Below are positions 1 through 8,492 of a stretch of 39,297 bases of DNA, piece after piece. The notes below the pieces were generated by a model that saw only the letters and a program-made list of their open reading frames with translations, ran no database searches and was not told the DNA's origin. A program made the translations under genes and the position numbers. Every line of letters starts with the position of its first letter. The stretch's first letter is position 1. Origin of the DNA: a bacterium (GTDB taxonomy: Bacteria > Bacteroidota > Bacteroidia > Bacteroidales > Bacteroidaceae); the NCBI GenBank assembly GCA_004559785.1, contig SFXD01000008.1, positions 1 through 39,297 of the forward strand, read 5' to 3'.

Positions 1-89
1 CGATTCCCAGTTACAATGGCACCCCCAATGCGCCCTCGAAACGAAAAGAAATATGCTCAAAAATAAAGGCCGTAGCCATTATCCTTCTG

Positions 90-115
90 CACAATACCCA
101 ATATTTGGGATTGTG
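90..115. promoter_or_regulatory. Inverted repeat overlapping the promoter of the regulator gene
   Basis: The arms CACAATACCCAA and TTGGGATTGTG are complementary over 11 pairs with a single bulged A, around a TAT loop. The right arm overlaps the candidate -33 box of the next gene, so it could be an operator, perhaps autoregulatory. It is followed by GGTTTTG, so a terminator of a gene to the left is the alternative. Confidence 0.45.
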
Positions 116-141
116 GTTTTGAAATAAAATACTTAACTTTG
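110..141 (+). promoter_or_regulatory. Promoter of the hemerythrin-LuxR gene
   Basis: TAACTTTG at 134-141 matches the Bacteroidetes -7 consensus TAnnTTTG. ATTG at 110-113 sits 20 nt upstream, where the -33 TTTG box belongs, with one mismatch. Transcription would start close to 148, a few bases before the ATG at 153, leaving almost no leader. Confidence 0.6.
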
Positions 142-152
142 CAGCCAGAACA

Positions 153-1118
153 ATGAACCAATGTATGAAGAATCTTAAATTGTATGAGGCGGACGATAAG
201 ATGATTGACCTTATCAGCGACAACTATACCATGTTGCAGGGGCTTGGAGCCTTTGGAATACGTTTGGGCTTTGGGGACAAGACCGTGGAGGAAGTATGCA
301 AGGAGCAGGGGGTGGATAGCTACACCTTCCTTGCCGTGGTGAACTTCATCATCAACGGCTATGCGCCAAAGGACTCCGATGACAGGATAGACGTGGAGAC
401 CATATTGGGTTACCTGCGTGCCTCGCACAGATTCTTCCTCGACTTCCAGTTGCCATCGATACGAGAGAAGCTGAAGGCTACCCTGTGCCAGGACGACAGT
501 ATGTCGACCCTGATACTGCACCTGTACGACGAATACGCACACGACATACAGAAGCACATGAGGTATGAGGAGAAGACACTCTTCCCATACGTGGAGGCTC
601 TGCTCAGAGGTGAGCAGACATCAAGGTACAACGTGGGCATTTTCTCGAAGAACCATAGTGACACCACGGGAAAATTCCAGGAACTGAAGAGCATCATCAT
701 CAAGTACCTGCCACAGGACAACCTGTCAAACAACAAGCTTACCGACACCTTGTACGACATCTACAACAACGAGGAGTGGCTGTGCAACCACAGCAACGTG
801 GAAGAATGCATCTTCGTGCCTGCCATCCGCTTGTTGGAGAAAAAGGTAAAGGAGGAAGGTATATCCACACGTATCAACGACATCATAAGGAGCGTGGAAC
901 GCTGCGAGACGGTGTCGGAGAGGGAGAAGGACATCATCGTATGCCTGGTGCAGGGCATGTCGAACAAGGAGATTGCCGAGCACCTGTTCATCTCGGTCAA
1001 CACGGTCATCACTCACAGGAGGAACATTGCACGCAAGCTGCAGATACATTCCGTAGCGGGACTAACCATCTATGCCATAGCCAACAACCTTATAGACAAA
1101 AGGTGCTTCGACAAGTGA
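153..1118 (+). CDS. Hemerythrin-domain LuxR-type transcriptional regulator
   Basis: This is a 321-residue fusion of an iron-sensing module and a DNA-binding module. Residues 17-70 resemble the N-terminal domain of the RIC/YtfE/ScdA iron-sulfur repair family, but the usual paired cysteines are replaced (IRLGFGDKTVEEVC). Residues 85-230 form a hemerythrin-like helical bundle with candidate iron ligands His92, His130 or His135, Glu139, His168, His213 and Glu217. Residues 252-312 are a LuxR-type helix-turn-helix (SEREKDIIVCLVQGMSNKEI). Hemerythrin diiron or Fe sites bind O2 or NO, so the likely role is a one-component sensor of nitric oxide, oxygen or oxidative stress; that is inference. There is no receiver domain. 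It converges on a redox pair, with only 17 nt between stops. The ATG at 153 follows the promoter directly; the ATG at 165 is an alternative start. Confidence 0.85.
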   Translation: MNQCMKNLKLYEADDKMIDLISDNYTMLQGLGAFGIRLGFGDKTVEEVCKEQGVDSYTFLAVVNFIINGYAPKDSDDRIDVETILGYLRASHRFFLDFQLPSIREKLKATLCQDDSMSTLILHLYDEYAHDIQKHMRYEEKTLFPYVEALLRGEQTSRYNVGIFSKNHSDTTGKFQELKSIIIKYLPQDNLSNNKLTDTLYDIYNNEEWLCNHSNVEECIFVPAIRLLEKKVKEEGISTRINDIIRSVERCETVSEREKDIIVCLVQGMSNKEIAEHLFISVNTVITHRRNIARKLQIHSVAGLTIYAIANNLIDKRCFDK

Positions 1119-1135
1119 GACGTACGGCAGTGCCC

Positions 1136-2551
1136 TTATAGCTTGTTCTGCTTGAGTTTCTCAACGAAACTGTCCACCATGGCAAGCTGCCTTGGTATGT
1201 CGATCTGCTGTGGGCAGTGAGGCACGCAGCGGCGGCACTGTACGCAACGGTCTGCCTGGCGAAGGCGAGGTACGCTGCGGTCGTAGCCTACGAGGAACGC
1301 ACGGCGTGCCTTTTGGTAGTTGGCAGCCTGCTGGCTCTCGGGTACGTTGCCCTGATTGACGCATTTGTTGTAGTGGACGAAGATGGCAGGTATGTCCAGT
1401 CCGTACGGGCATGGCATGCAGTACTTGCAGTCGTTGCAGTCGATGGTGGGATAGCTCTTGATGAGCGAAGCCGTCTCCCCTTCGAGCCATTGCTGCTCTT
1501 CCTCGTCCAGAGGCTCCAGTGGCGAATATGTGCGCAGGTTGTCCTCAAGGTGCTCCATGTATGTCATGCCGCTCAGTACGGTGAGCACGCCCGGCTTGCT
1601 GCCTATGTATCGGAAAGCCCAGCTTGCCACGCTGTTCTCTGGCTTGCGGCTCTTGAGGTGAGCCACTACGTGGTCGGGTACCTTGCTGAGCCTGCCTCCG
1701 AGCAATGGTTCCATGATGATGACGGGAATGTTCCTCTTGACGAGTTCGTCGTATAGGTATTTGCCGCTCCTGCCCTTGTCCTCGGCATACCAGTCGCAAT
1801 AGTTGGCCTGTATCTGCACGAAGTCCCAATGGTATTGGTCATGGTGTGCCAGCAGCCAGTCGTACACGGCCACGTCGCCGTGGAAGGAGAAGCCGAGGTT
1901 GCGTATGCGTCCAGCCTCTCGCTGCTCCAGTAGCCATTGCAGCAGTCCGTTGTCGAGATACCTTTGGTGTAGCGGTCCCATGCCTCCGCCTCCCACCGAG
2001 TGCAGGAGGAGGTAGTCTACATAGTCGGTCTTGAGGTAGCGAAGCGAGTTCTCGAACAGTTTCTTGCCCTCCTCGAACGGGTATTGCTGTGGGCTGAAGT
2101 TGGACAGCTTGGTGGCAATGAAATACTGGTCCCTGGTGTATCCGCTTGCCTCCAGCGCAATGCCGAGCGACTCCTCGCTCCTGCCCCTGCAGTATGCAGG
2201 CGACGTGTCGAAATAGTTCACGCCGTGGTCGAGTGCGAACTTGCAGAGCCGGTTGACTTCCTCCTGGTCGATGATATCTTTGTTTGCGCCATCCTGCATT
2301 TCCTGTTCGGTAGCCTTTCGCATGGGTAGCCGCATCCATCCGTAGCCGAGTATGCTGACCTTCTCTCCGGTCTTGGGATTGGTGCGGTATGTCATCTTGT
2401 CGGTGGGGACGGGGCCGTCGTGGTGTCCCATGTAATCCACTTCGCCATTGGCTGTGTTGTCGCTCATGCCGCATCCTGCCAGAGCAGTGGCGGCGGCGGC
2501 AGTGCCTGAGAGCTTCAGGAATTGCCTTCTGTCCATATCCTTGGATTTCAT
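1136..2551 (-). CDS. Tat-exported aldo/keto reductase lipoprotein with C-terminal 2x[4Fe-4S] domain
   Basis: The protein has 471 residues. It opens with a twin-arginine signal (DRRQFLKLSG, RR at 8-9) followed by a lipobox ending LAGC with Cys27, so it is probably exported folded by Tat and lipid-anchored. The body is an aldo/keto reductase barrel with the family residues visible in YFDTSPAY, ATKLSN and LLLHSVGG. The C-terminus carries two ferredoxin cysteine sets (CNDCKYCMPCP and CVQCRRCVPHCP). The ATG at 2551 was chosen because longer versions place translated intergenic sequence before the Tat motif. It lies 64 nt downstream of the polyferredoxin gene, which probably feeds it electrons from the quinol pool, so the enzyme would be a quinol-linked rather than NAD(P)H-linked reductase. 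Substrate unknown. Confidence 0.85.
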   Translation of the reverse strand: MKSKDMDRRQFLKLSGTAAAATALAGCGMSDNTANGEVDYMGHHDGPVPTDKMTYRTNPKTGEKVSILGYGWMRLPMRKATEQEMQDGANKDIIDQEEVNRLCKFALDHGVNYFDTSPAYCRGRSEESLGIALEASGYTRDQYFIATKLSNFSPQQYPFEEGKKLFENSLRYLKTDYVDYLLLHSVGGGGMGPLHQRYLDNGLLQWLLEQREAGRIRNLGFSFHGDVAVYDWLLAHHDQYHWDFVQIQANYCDWYAEDKGRSGKYLYDELVKRNIPVIIMEPLLGGRLSKVPDHVVAHLKSRKPENSVASWAFRYIGSKPGVLTVLSGMTYMEHLEDNLRTYSPLEPLDEEEQQWLEGETASLIKSYPTIDCNDCKYCMPCPYGLDIPAIFVHYNKCVNQGNVPESQQAANYQKARRAFLVGYDRSVPRLRQADRCVQCRRCVPHCPQQIDIPRQLAMVDSFVEKLKQNKL

Positions 2552-2615
2552 GTCTGTCTGATGTAATGATGTTTGTATGTGTGTATATGGGATGCAGGCC
2601 GTGGTGGCGCCACTG

Positions 2616-4148
2616 CTATATCTCTCTGTGTACTTCGTGTCCCTCCACGTATATTGCGCTGTATGGGCGTGACGGGCACAGTTGCTCGCAAGCACCGCAC
2701 CCTATGCACTTCTCCTCGTTGACCACGGGAATCAGCAACAGCTTCTCGCGTGGAATCTCCTTGCCGTCGGCATCCAGCCACCTGCGTCCGTCCTTGTGTA
2801 CGCCAGCCTGCAGCGGTACCATCTGTATTGCCTCGGCAGGGCATTTGCGCGCGCATAGTCCGCATGGCTCACCATCCGAGACGGGCAGGCAGTTGTCCCT
2901 TACCCATACGGCATGTCCTACCTGTATGGCGGTACGCTGTTCCACCGTGACCGGCAATATGGCTCCCGTGGGGCATACCTGCGAGCATACGTTGCACTCG
3001 GGGCGGCAATACCCGCGTTCGTAACTTACCTCGGGCTGCATCAGCCTGTCGAGGCTGCTGCTGGGCCGTAGCACGTCGTTGGGACATGAGTTGACGCAGA
3101 GCTGGCACGACGTGCAGTGGCTTGTCATATTGCGCAGGGAGACGGAGCCCGGAGGCGTGATGAGTTTGTTCCTGCTTGGCTTGAGCTTGTCCTCAATCAC
3201 GGCAAGTCCGCCGTCGGTGGTCTTCTCCTGGGCCTTGAGCAGCGTACCTGCTGCCAGCAGGGCTGATGAGGTGATGACGGCCCTGCGACCTTGGTTGACA
3301 GCATTATGCTCGCGTGTCGTGGCGGTGCCTGCTGCTGGCTTGGCGGCAGAGAAGGAGATGGCACCCTCGCGGCACTCGCCTATGCAGTCGCCGCAAGCCA
3401 CGCATCGGCTGTAGTCGATGGTGTGTGTCTTGGTATCTATGCACGCAGACTTGCAGTTTCGTCCGCACTTGCCGCATCGCGTGCAGGCAGATTCGTCAAT
3501 GCGTATCTTCATGACGGAGTGCCTGGAAATCAGGCCAAGCACGCTGCCGACAGGGCAGATGGTGTTGCACCATGTGCGTCCGCCCCTCCATGCCAATATC
3601 GCTATCACGAGCCATGACACGATGGATATGGCAAGGGCGGCACCACTCTTCACCCAAACGTCCACGCTGTATACGGCATAGCTGCCGCTGTTCTCTGCCA
3701 CGGCTGCCAGATAGTTGTTGGCAAGTTTGTACAAAGGAGCCACCATGGTACCCACTATGCGGCCGTATGTGCTGTAAGGCGCAATCAGTCCTGCTATGTA
3801 CGAGAGGTTGGTGCAGATGAGGAGGCCTGTCAGGGCGAGAATGCCGTACCTCAGTATGTGCTTCTCCTCAGAATACGAGTATTTGTTCTTCTTCTTCCTG
3901 AACCATGCGATGACGTCCTGCATGACACCAAGGGGACATATCACGGAACAGTAGATACGTCCAAACAGGAATGTGAGGGCTACGACAAACAGCAGTGCTC
4001 CGACGTTGAGGGCAAGCAGTGCCGGCAGGAACTGTACCCGCGCCATCCATCCCAGGTAGGCGTGTGCCGTACCGGTGAAGTCTACCAGCAGCCACGTGAT
4101 GAGTGCCCAAAAGATGACGGCGAGAGTGATTCTGATCTTTCTAAGCAT
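2616..4148 (-). CDS. NapH/NapG-like membrane polyferredoxin fusion
   Basis: The 510-residue protein looks like NapH and NapG joined in one chain. Residues 1-210 have about four to five membrane spans and two CxxxCP motifs (IYCSVICP at 66-72 and TWCNTICP at 192-199), as in the NapH/NosR/RdxA group. Residues 220-262 hold two [4Fe-4S] motifs (CTRCGKCGRNC, CVACGDCIGEC) on the cytoplasmic side. A second hydrophobic segment then begins with an internal twin arginine (GRRAVITSSALLAAG, 287-301), resembling a NapG Tat signal, followed by four more cysteine clusters, the last being CIGCGACEQLCP. In NapGH such proteins pass electrons from quinol to a periplasmic reductase. Here the presumed acceptor is the Tat-exported aldo/keto reductase encoded immediately downstream. 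No nitrate reductase gene is in the window. Confidence 0.8.
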   Translation of the reverse strand: MLRKIRITLAVIFWALITWLLVDFTGTAHAYLGWMARVQFLPALLALNVGALLFVVALTFLFGRIYCSVICPLGVMQDVIAWFRKKKNKYSYSEEKHILRYGILALTGLLICTNLSYIAGLIAPYSTYGRIVGTMVAPLYKLANNYLAAVAENSGSYAVYSVDVWVKSGAALAISIVSWLVIAILAWRGGRTWCNTICPVGSVLGLISRHSVMKIRIDESACTRCGKCGRNCKSACIDTKTHTIDYSRCVACGDCIGECREGAISFSAAKPAAGTATTREHNAVNQGRRAVITSSALLAAGTLLKAQEKTTDGGLAVIEDKLKPSRNKLITPPGSVSLRNMTSHCTSCQLCVNSCPNDVLRPSSSLDRLMQPEVSYERGYCRPECNVCSQVCPTGAILPVTVEQRTAIQVGHAVWVRDNCLPVSDGEPCGLCARKCPAEAIQMVPLQAGVHKDGRRWLDADGKEIPREKLLLIPVVNEEKCIGCGACEQLCPSRPYSAIYVEGHEVHREI

Positions 4149-4229
4149 AGGAAATGAGTCTTTTTTTGTTAGTGTAACGTATGAATGGAAATAATATGTC
4201 TATGGATGATACAATTGCCTCTTTACCTG

Positions 4230-4237
4230 CAAAACTA
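4230..4237 (-). promoter_or_regulatory. Candidate -7 box for the polyferredoxin/reductase operon
   Basis: On the minus strand TAGTTTTG matches TAnnTTTG. There is no good TTTG at the expected -33 position, so this is a weaker call. It implies a leader of about 75 nt before the ATG at 4148. Confidence 0.35.
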
Positions 4238-4289
4238 CACAATATTTTTGATTATCACGGGATAAGTGGCACTTTTTTTGCCTTATTAG

Positions 4290-6251
4290 TTAAAATTTCA
4301 ATCTCAACTGGAAGGAAATGTCGTTTTTCCACGAACTGTATATCGTCTGGAGCCCGCTACCCTGCGTATCACGGTCGAAATGCTTGTCCGCTCCATACTT
4401 GCATTCCGCCATCCACATCCCATTGGGACTTGTCCACCTTGCCGTCAGTACCATGGTGGCACCCTTGCCGTAGTGGCTGCCCGACGAGACGCTGCCGTAG
4501 AGCGATGGCTGATAGAAGTAGATGCGGCTGTCGTAGTCGTAGGTGTCGAAGTATCCTCCGGTCAGGACAATCCTGAAGGATGGTCGTGGCAGGGTCAGCG
4601 TGGCGCATTGCTGTATTCCCCAGCCTATCCGCCCGGATATGGTATGCAGACTTGCCGTGGACTGCCATTTCCATCGCTTGCCTGGCGTGGCTGTCCACTG
4701 GACCTTAGCCCAGCCATGCGTCTCCATCCCGTCGGCAGACTCCTTCCTCTTCAACCTGTACCGCCCCGAGACGGAATGCACGTTGTTGACGAGGTACCTT
4801 GCCTCCAACATCATGTCCTGTCCGGCACTGCTGTGCAGCAACCTATACCTGGGCCAGGCGTGGTAGAAGAAATCAGCGTATGCCGTGAGGGTGAGCCTGT
4901 CCACGGGCGAGGCCTTGAGATGCAGCATCAGGGCGTTCTCGTTCTGTACTCCACCACTCTCAGAGACTGCCTTGGCAAGGAACGAATAGTAGCCCATGGA
5001 ATAGTACCTCTGGATGGCACTCAGCCTGTACCTGCCGTTCACCGTCCACGACATCCTGTTCTGCGTGGCTATGCCTCCCCTGCCTGTGCTGAGAGCCGTC
5101 TCGCCTGCCACAGAGAAGCGGCGCATGGCATATCCGTAGCAGACTCCCGTGGAGGAGAAGCGTGTGCCCTTGGGATAATAGGTGCGGTATAGGGCAGTAC
5201 CAGGGCTCAACCGGCGGGAAAACAACTCTATGCAAGAGGTCAGTCCTGCATGGAAGCCATTGCGCTTGTACATGGTGTTGAGACCAACGACGTTCTGCGT
5301 GACCTGCCCTTTCTTCTCCCTCTCGGAACGGCTCCTGTGATAGCCTCCACTGACGAGTGTCCTTACGCTGCCCTCGTCGTCCAGCGTGGCATCCATCTTG
5401 CGCGAGGAGGCAAAGATGCAGACGGTCGTCCCCCTGCCGACATCCACCAAGGCAGCAGCGCCACGCAGGAAGTCTGTCTCGTCCATGCCCTTCATGGGGC
5501 GCAGGTCGTGCTGCACGTTCATACGAGGGTTTGCCTTGCTTTGGTATATGGTGCTGCCGGCCACCAGTCCCTCGCCAAAACCTATGCGGTAGTCGCCGGC
5601 CACCACCTGGCCGATACGTCCTATGTCCTTCAGTTCCACGAACATTCCGTACGAGTCGTAGTATCTTTCCCCGGCATCCTTCTCCATCCTGAGTCCGGCA
5701 CTGAAATGCCTGCCTCCAATGCCATACCTTATCCTATGGTAGAGGGCATCGCCGGCATAGCCGTCCTTCACCATGTAGCCACGCCTGTAGTATAGGGGAA
5801 TGTCGACCCTCGTGGAGAAGTCGTTCCTCAGGTGGCTGAATACCTGCCTTGCATTGCGTGCCCTCTTGGTAATAGCCTCGGCACGGACAAAGAGCCTTAG
5901 CCACTCGATGGTCTTCTCGTCAACCAGTGGCACCATCCGCAGTTCTCCCAAGGTCTGCATCTCTCCGTGCAGGTAGATGTATGCGTGTATGTTCTCTATC
6001 TGCCGAGAGTCGAGGAATGGCAGTTGCGACAACTCGTCGACCGTAGCCGTGTTGATATTGAAGGGGTTCTCGTGTATATGCTTCAGTTCCTCAAGGTAGG
6101 AAAGCCTGTCTTCGTCGGTCTCCTCTTCCGGACAGTACTCCGATACGAAATCCTCCCATCCGTATGTCTGTGCCAATGCCTGCATGGGTAAAAGCAGCAC
6201 CGCATACATCAGTGCCGTGGTCAGGACCTTGCTGCCAATGGTGCTTGCCAT
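4290..6251 (-). CDS. Helix-hairpin-helix protein with predicted outer-membrane beta-barrel
   Basis: This 653-residue protein begins with a signal peptide ending near ALAQ (residue 28). Residues 60-125 contain two ComEA-like helix-hairpin-helix units (INTATVDELSQLPFLDSRQI and TLGELRMVPLVDEKTI), a fold that normally binds DNA backbones. The remaining 500 or so residues are rich in alternating aromatic and polar strands with many Tyr, Arg and Gly, and the chain ends in a terminal Phe (QLRLKF). That pattern fits a beta-barrel in the outer membrane. Proteins of this architecture are widespread in Bacteroidetes without an established role. A DNA-binding periplasmic domain on a barrel suggests DNA uptake or surface DNA binding, but that is inference. 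It is last in a run of seven genes, 34 nt after the lipocalin-like gene. Confidence 0.75.
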   Translation of the reverse strand: MASTIGSKVLTTALMYAVLLLPMQALAQTYGWEDFVSEYCPEEETDEDRLSYLEELKHIHENPFNINTATVDELSQLPFLDSRQIENIHAYIYLHGEMQTLGELRMVPLVDEKTIEWLRLFVRAEAITKRARNARQVFSHLRNDFSTRVDIPLYYRRGYMVKDGYAGDALYHRIRYGIGGRHFSAGLRMEKDAGERYYDSYGMFVELKDIGRIGQVVAGDYRIGFGEGLVAGSTIYQSKANPRMNVQHDLRPMKGMDETDFLRGAAALVDVGRGTTVCIFASSRKMDATLDDEGSVRTLVSGGYHRSRSEREKKGQVTQNVVGLNTMYKRNGFHAGLTSCIELFSRRLSPGTALYRTYYPKGTRFSSTGVCYGYAMRRFSVAGETALSTGRGGIATQNRMSWTVNGRYRLSAIQRYYSMGYYSFLAKAVSESGGVQNENALMLHLKASPVDRLTLTAYADFFYHAWPRYRLLHSSAGQDMMLEARYLVNNVHSVSGRYRLKRKESADGMETHGWAKVQWTATPGKRWKWQSTASLHTISGRIGWGIQQCATLTLPRPSFRIVLTGGYFDTYDYDSRIYFYQPSLYGSVSSGSHYGKGATMVLTARWTSPNGMWMAECKYGADKHFDRDTQGSGLQTIYSSWKNDISFQLRLKF

Positions 6252-6285
6252 GATGTATGCGGTGCGTGATGCAGGGAGAAGCCTG

Positions 6286-6648
6286 CTATTGCCGTGTGTA
6301 CTCCAGTGTGAGGTTGCCCTTTGTCAGAGTGAGTTCGGTGTCCGTCAGGAGGTCAATCCTCATGGTGTCGGAGAAGTCCAGTGTCTGTACGTTGCCAATG
6401 CTCTTGCCTGACAATATGAGTAGGTCGCCCTGTCTCTCCCACTTCTCGTATTGCAGTGTAGCCATGTTGATGGACGAGGCTGTGCCGCCCTGTTCGAGGG
6501 CAAAGCCCTGCGTCATGTCCTCCATGCCAGGTACGGGCTGTGTCCACTCTCCCACGATGTCGGACTGCGTGCAGCCGCACGCAAGCAGTGCCACAGGCAT
6601 GAGTCTGATGTGCCTTGGCAGGAATGTCTTTTTGTCGTTCATTTTCAT
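6286..6648 (-). CDS. Small lipocalin-like lipoprotein
   Basis: A 120-residue protein with a short N-terminal hydrophobic stretch and a lipobox ending LLACGC, so it is probably a lipoprotein. The mature part starts with the IVGEWTQPV pattern typical of Bacteroidetes lipocalin-like lipoproteins, and the remainder alternates short polar strands consistent with a small beta-barrel or calycin fold. No ligand can be predicted. It sits between the ArnT-like gene (42 nt away) and the outer-membrane HHH protein (34 nt away), and its envelope location agrees with both neighbours. Confidence 0.65.
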   Translation of the reverse strand: MKMNDKKTFLPRHIRLMPVALLACGCTQSDIVGEWTQPVPGMEDMTQGFALEQGGTASSINMATLQYEKWERQGDLLILSGKSIGNVQTLDFSDTMRIDLLTDTELTLTKGNLTLEYTRQ

Positions 6649-6690
6649 TGAAGGATTAATTTGTTGTTGACTTATGATTGTGCTATTGTG

Positions 6691-7833
6691 TCAGGCAAAA
6701 GCCTGTACGATCCTGTCGTATAGCAAAGGTATGAGGAGGCCGCCCACGAAGATGATTGCCATCAGCACATGGCAGATGCGCACGATGATGCGCTGTGCCT
6801 TGCCGGTGCCGTCCCATTGGCAGAACTGCATCATGCCCCCGTATACGAGATACGGATATGCCGGCAGGAGGTATACGTCCAGTTTGCCCGAAATGAGGGA
6901 GAGCATCGTCAGGGTAGATATGAAGGCGACCACGAAGAAAGCCTGCAAGGGATGGCTCCTCCAAGTGCCCTTGTACAGCGAGATGGCGGTAGCCACGATG
7001 CACAGAGGTCCCCAAGGCAAGGTGGTGTACCATGTGGTGACAAGGTAGAACCACCATGGTCTCTGGTGATGGAACGAGTCGACAGCCCTGTCCACGGTCT
7101 GGTGGAAGAGCATGTTGTTGATATAGTCGCTGCCAGCCTCAAGGTAGACGCACGTCCACCATAGCAGGCATCCTGCCACGAGAACGCTCCACACACGCCA
7201 GTTCCACACCCTTGGCAACAGCCTTGCCTTGCGCGACACGAGCAGATATGCCGATGTAGCCACCAGTGGAATCAGTATGCCGAGAGGTCCCTTGCTGAAC
7301 AGGGCCATGAACAATGCCATACCCATGTACCAAGATAGGCGCGGCTGTCTGTCAGGCTGGCTGTGAAGCCATTGCCAGAAAAGATACAGGGCACAGGTAA
7401 TCCAGAAGCTCATCAGCATGTCCATGCGTGCAAAGACCGCCATGCCAAGCTGCAGCCCGCACGTGGCAAGCACCCACCATGCCAGTCGTCCGTTGAAATA
7501 TTGCGGGGCATACTCCCTTGTCCACCGTTGCATGATGGCGAGTATGCCAAGTGCCGGCACGAGCGAGAAGAGGCATATGACGAAGCGCAAATGCTCGCCG
7601 AACAGCCAACGAGCCGACATCAGCAGCCAGAAGTAGAGGGGTGGCTTGTCGGCGTAAGGCTCGCCTTCGAATGTGAACGACCAGAAGTGGGAGTCGCGCA
7701 GAGCCTCATCGACGATGGTAAGGTAGCGAAGCTCGTTGCGTGGCGTGAATTCCCTGAATAGCATGACAGGCACGAGTGCCAAGACATAGGGTATGTAGGG
7801 CGACAGCCTTCGGGTGAGAGTCTTGATATCCAT
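6691..7833 (-). CDS. ArnT-like GT-C family glycosyltransferase, short form
   Basis: A 380-residue polytopic membrane protein of the GT-C/PMT family. The N-terminal loop carries the family signatures: an acidic residue in the first periplasmic loop (PRNELRYLTIVDEAL, residues 32-46) and PYADKPPLYFWLL (60-72). About ten hydrophobic spans follow. Family members move a sugar from a polyprenyl-phosphate carrier to lipid A, protein or another glycan on the periplasmic face. At 380 residues it is well short of ArnT (about 550) and appears to lack the C-terminal periplasmic domain; the last span is followed only by LLYDRIVQAFA. It starts 8 nt after the LAB_N gene and is translated with it. Acceptor and sugar are unknown. 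Confidence 0.8.
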   Translation of the reverse strand: MDIKTLTRRLSPYIPYVLALVPVMLFREFTPRNELRYLTIVDEALRDSHFWSFTFEGEPYADKPPLYFWLLMSARWLFGEHLRFVICLFSLVPALGILAIMQRWTREYAPQYFNGRLAWWVLATCGLQLGMAVFARMDMLMSFWITCALYLFWQWLHSQPDRQPRLSWYMGMALFMALFSKGPLGILIPLVATSAYLLVSRKARLLPRVWNWRVWSVLVAGCLLWWTCVYLEAGSDYINNMLFHQTVDRAVDSFHHQRPWWFYLVTTWYTTLPWGPLCIVATAISLYKGTWRSHPLQAFFVVAFISTLTMLSLISGKLDVYLLPAYPYLVYGGMMQFCQWDGTGKAQRIIVRICHVLMAIIFVGGLLIPLLYDRIVQAFA

Positions 7834-7841
7834 TGTGTGTG

Positions 7842-8492
7842 TTATTGTGTATTATGGTTTTTTGCATCGGGGGAGTCGGCTTGCTGCCTGCGTCCTATGA
7901 CGATATTCCTGAACGAAGCGTATATGCCGACCTGCCCCAGGACGAGAATCCAGTCCTGACGATATATGCCGTAAACTATTATCATGAGCGAGCCTGTGAC
8001 CGCCATGTACCAGAAGCCCATGGGCAGCAGGCTCTTGCCAAGCCTGTGGCTGTAGTACCACTGGTAGACGAACCTCATCTTGTAGACGAACTGTCCCACC
8101 GAACCCCATACGAGTACGTGTAGAGGTACCGCATCGTTGTACAGGAATTGACCTGCAAAGCGAGGTATGTCGTTGGCCACGTATGCCAGGCAAGCGACGG
8201 GGATTAGGTAGAGCATACCCACGGCCCACGAAGGTACGTTGATGATGCGGTTGAGCCCTTGGGTACGGAGATTCCACAGGTAGATGTAGAATGACAGGAA
8301 CTCGCCGAATATGATGGAGAAGTCGTGCCTGAGCCATCCGTAGGCGAACAGCAGCATGGAGCCCATCATGCTGAAGACCCAGAAGAGCAGCGGCGATTCG
8401 ATCCGCTTGGTCTTCTCGCTCCTGAGCCATTGTACCAGTACGCGGGCGGTGTAGAATACCTGCGCCAGAATGCCTATGAGCGTTGTTGTCAT
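7842..8492 (-). CDS. LAB_N-domain membrane protein, tandem duplication
   Basis: A 216-residue membrane protein made of two copies of the domain found at the N-terminus of some lipid A disaccharide synthases (LAB_N). Copy one covers about residues 5-75 (QVFYTARVLVQWLRSEKTKR, then PLLFWVFSMMGSMLLFAYG). Copy two covers about 130-210 (GQFVYKMRFVYQWYYSHRLG, then MGFWYMAVTGSLMIIVYG). From memory this domain is grouped with MtN3/PQ-loop type transporters, so a tandem pair could form a small transporter. Its ATG overlaps the stop of the GT2 gene (ATGA at 8489-8492), and the GT-C gene follows by 8 nt. The context suggests it flips the lipid-linked sugar between these two steps; this is inference. Confidence 0.8.
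   Translation of the reverse strand: MTTTLIGILAQVFYTARVLVQWLRSEKTKRIESPLLFWVFSMMGSMLLFAYGWLRHDFSIIFGEFLSFYIYLWNLRTQGLNRIINVPSWAVGMLYLIPVACLAYVANDIPRFAGQFLYNDAVPLHVLVWGSVGQFVYKMRFVYQWYYSHRLGKSLLPMGFWYMAVTGSLMIIVYGIYRQDWILVLGQVGIYASFRNIVIGRRQQADSPDAKNHNTQ

Larger units (their letters stand above)
1..152. other. 5' non-coding region of the window
   Basis: I see no convincing coding sequence here. The stretch holds an inverted repeat at 90-115 and a Bacteroidetes-type promoter at about 110-141 for the hemerythrin-LuxR gene. The first 80 bases carry nothing I recognise; they may be the 3' flank of a gene lying outside the window. Confidence 0.5.
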
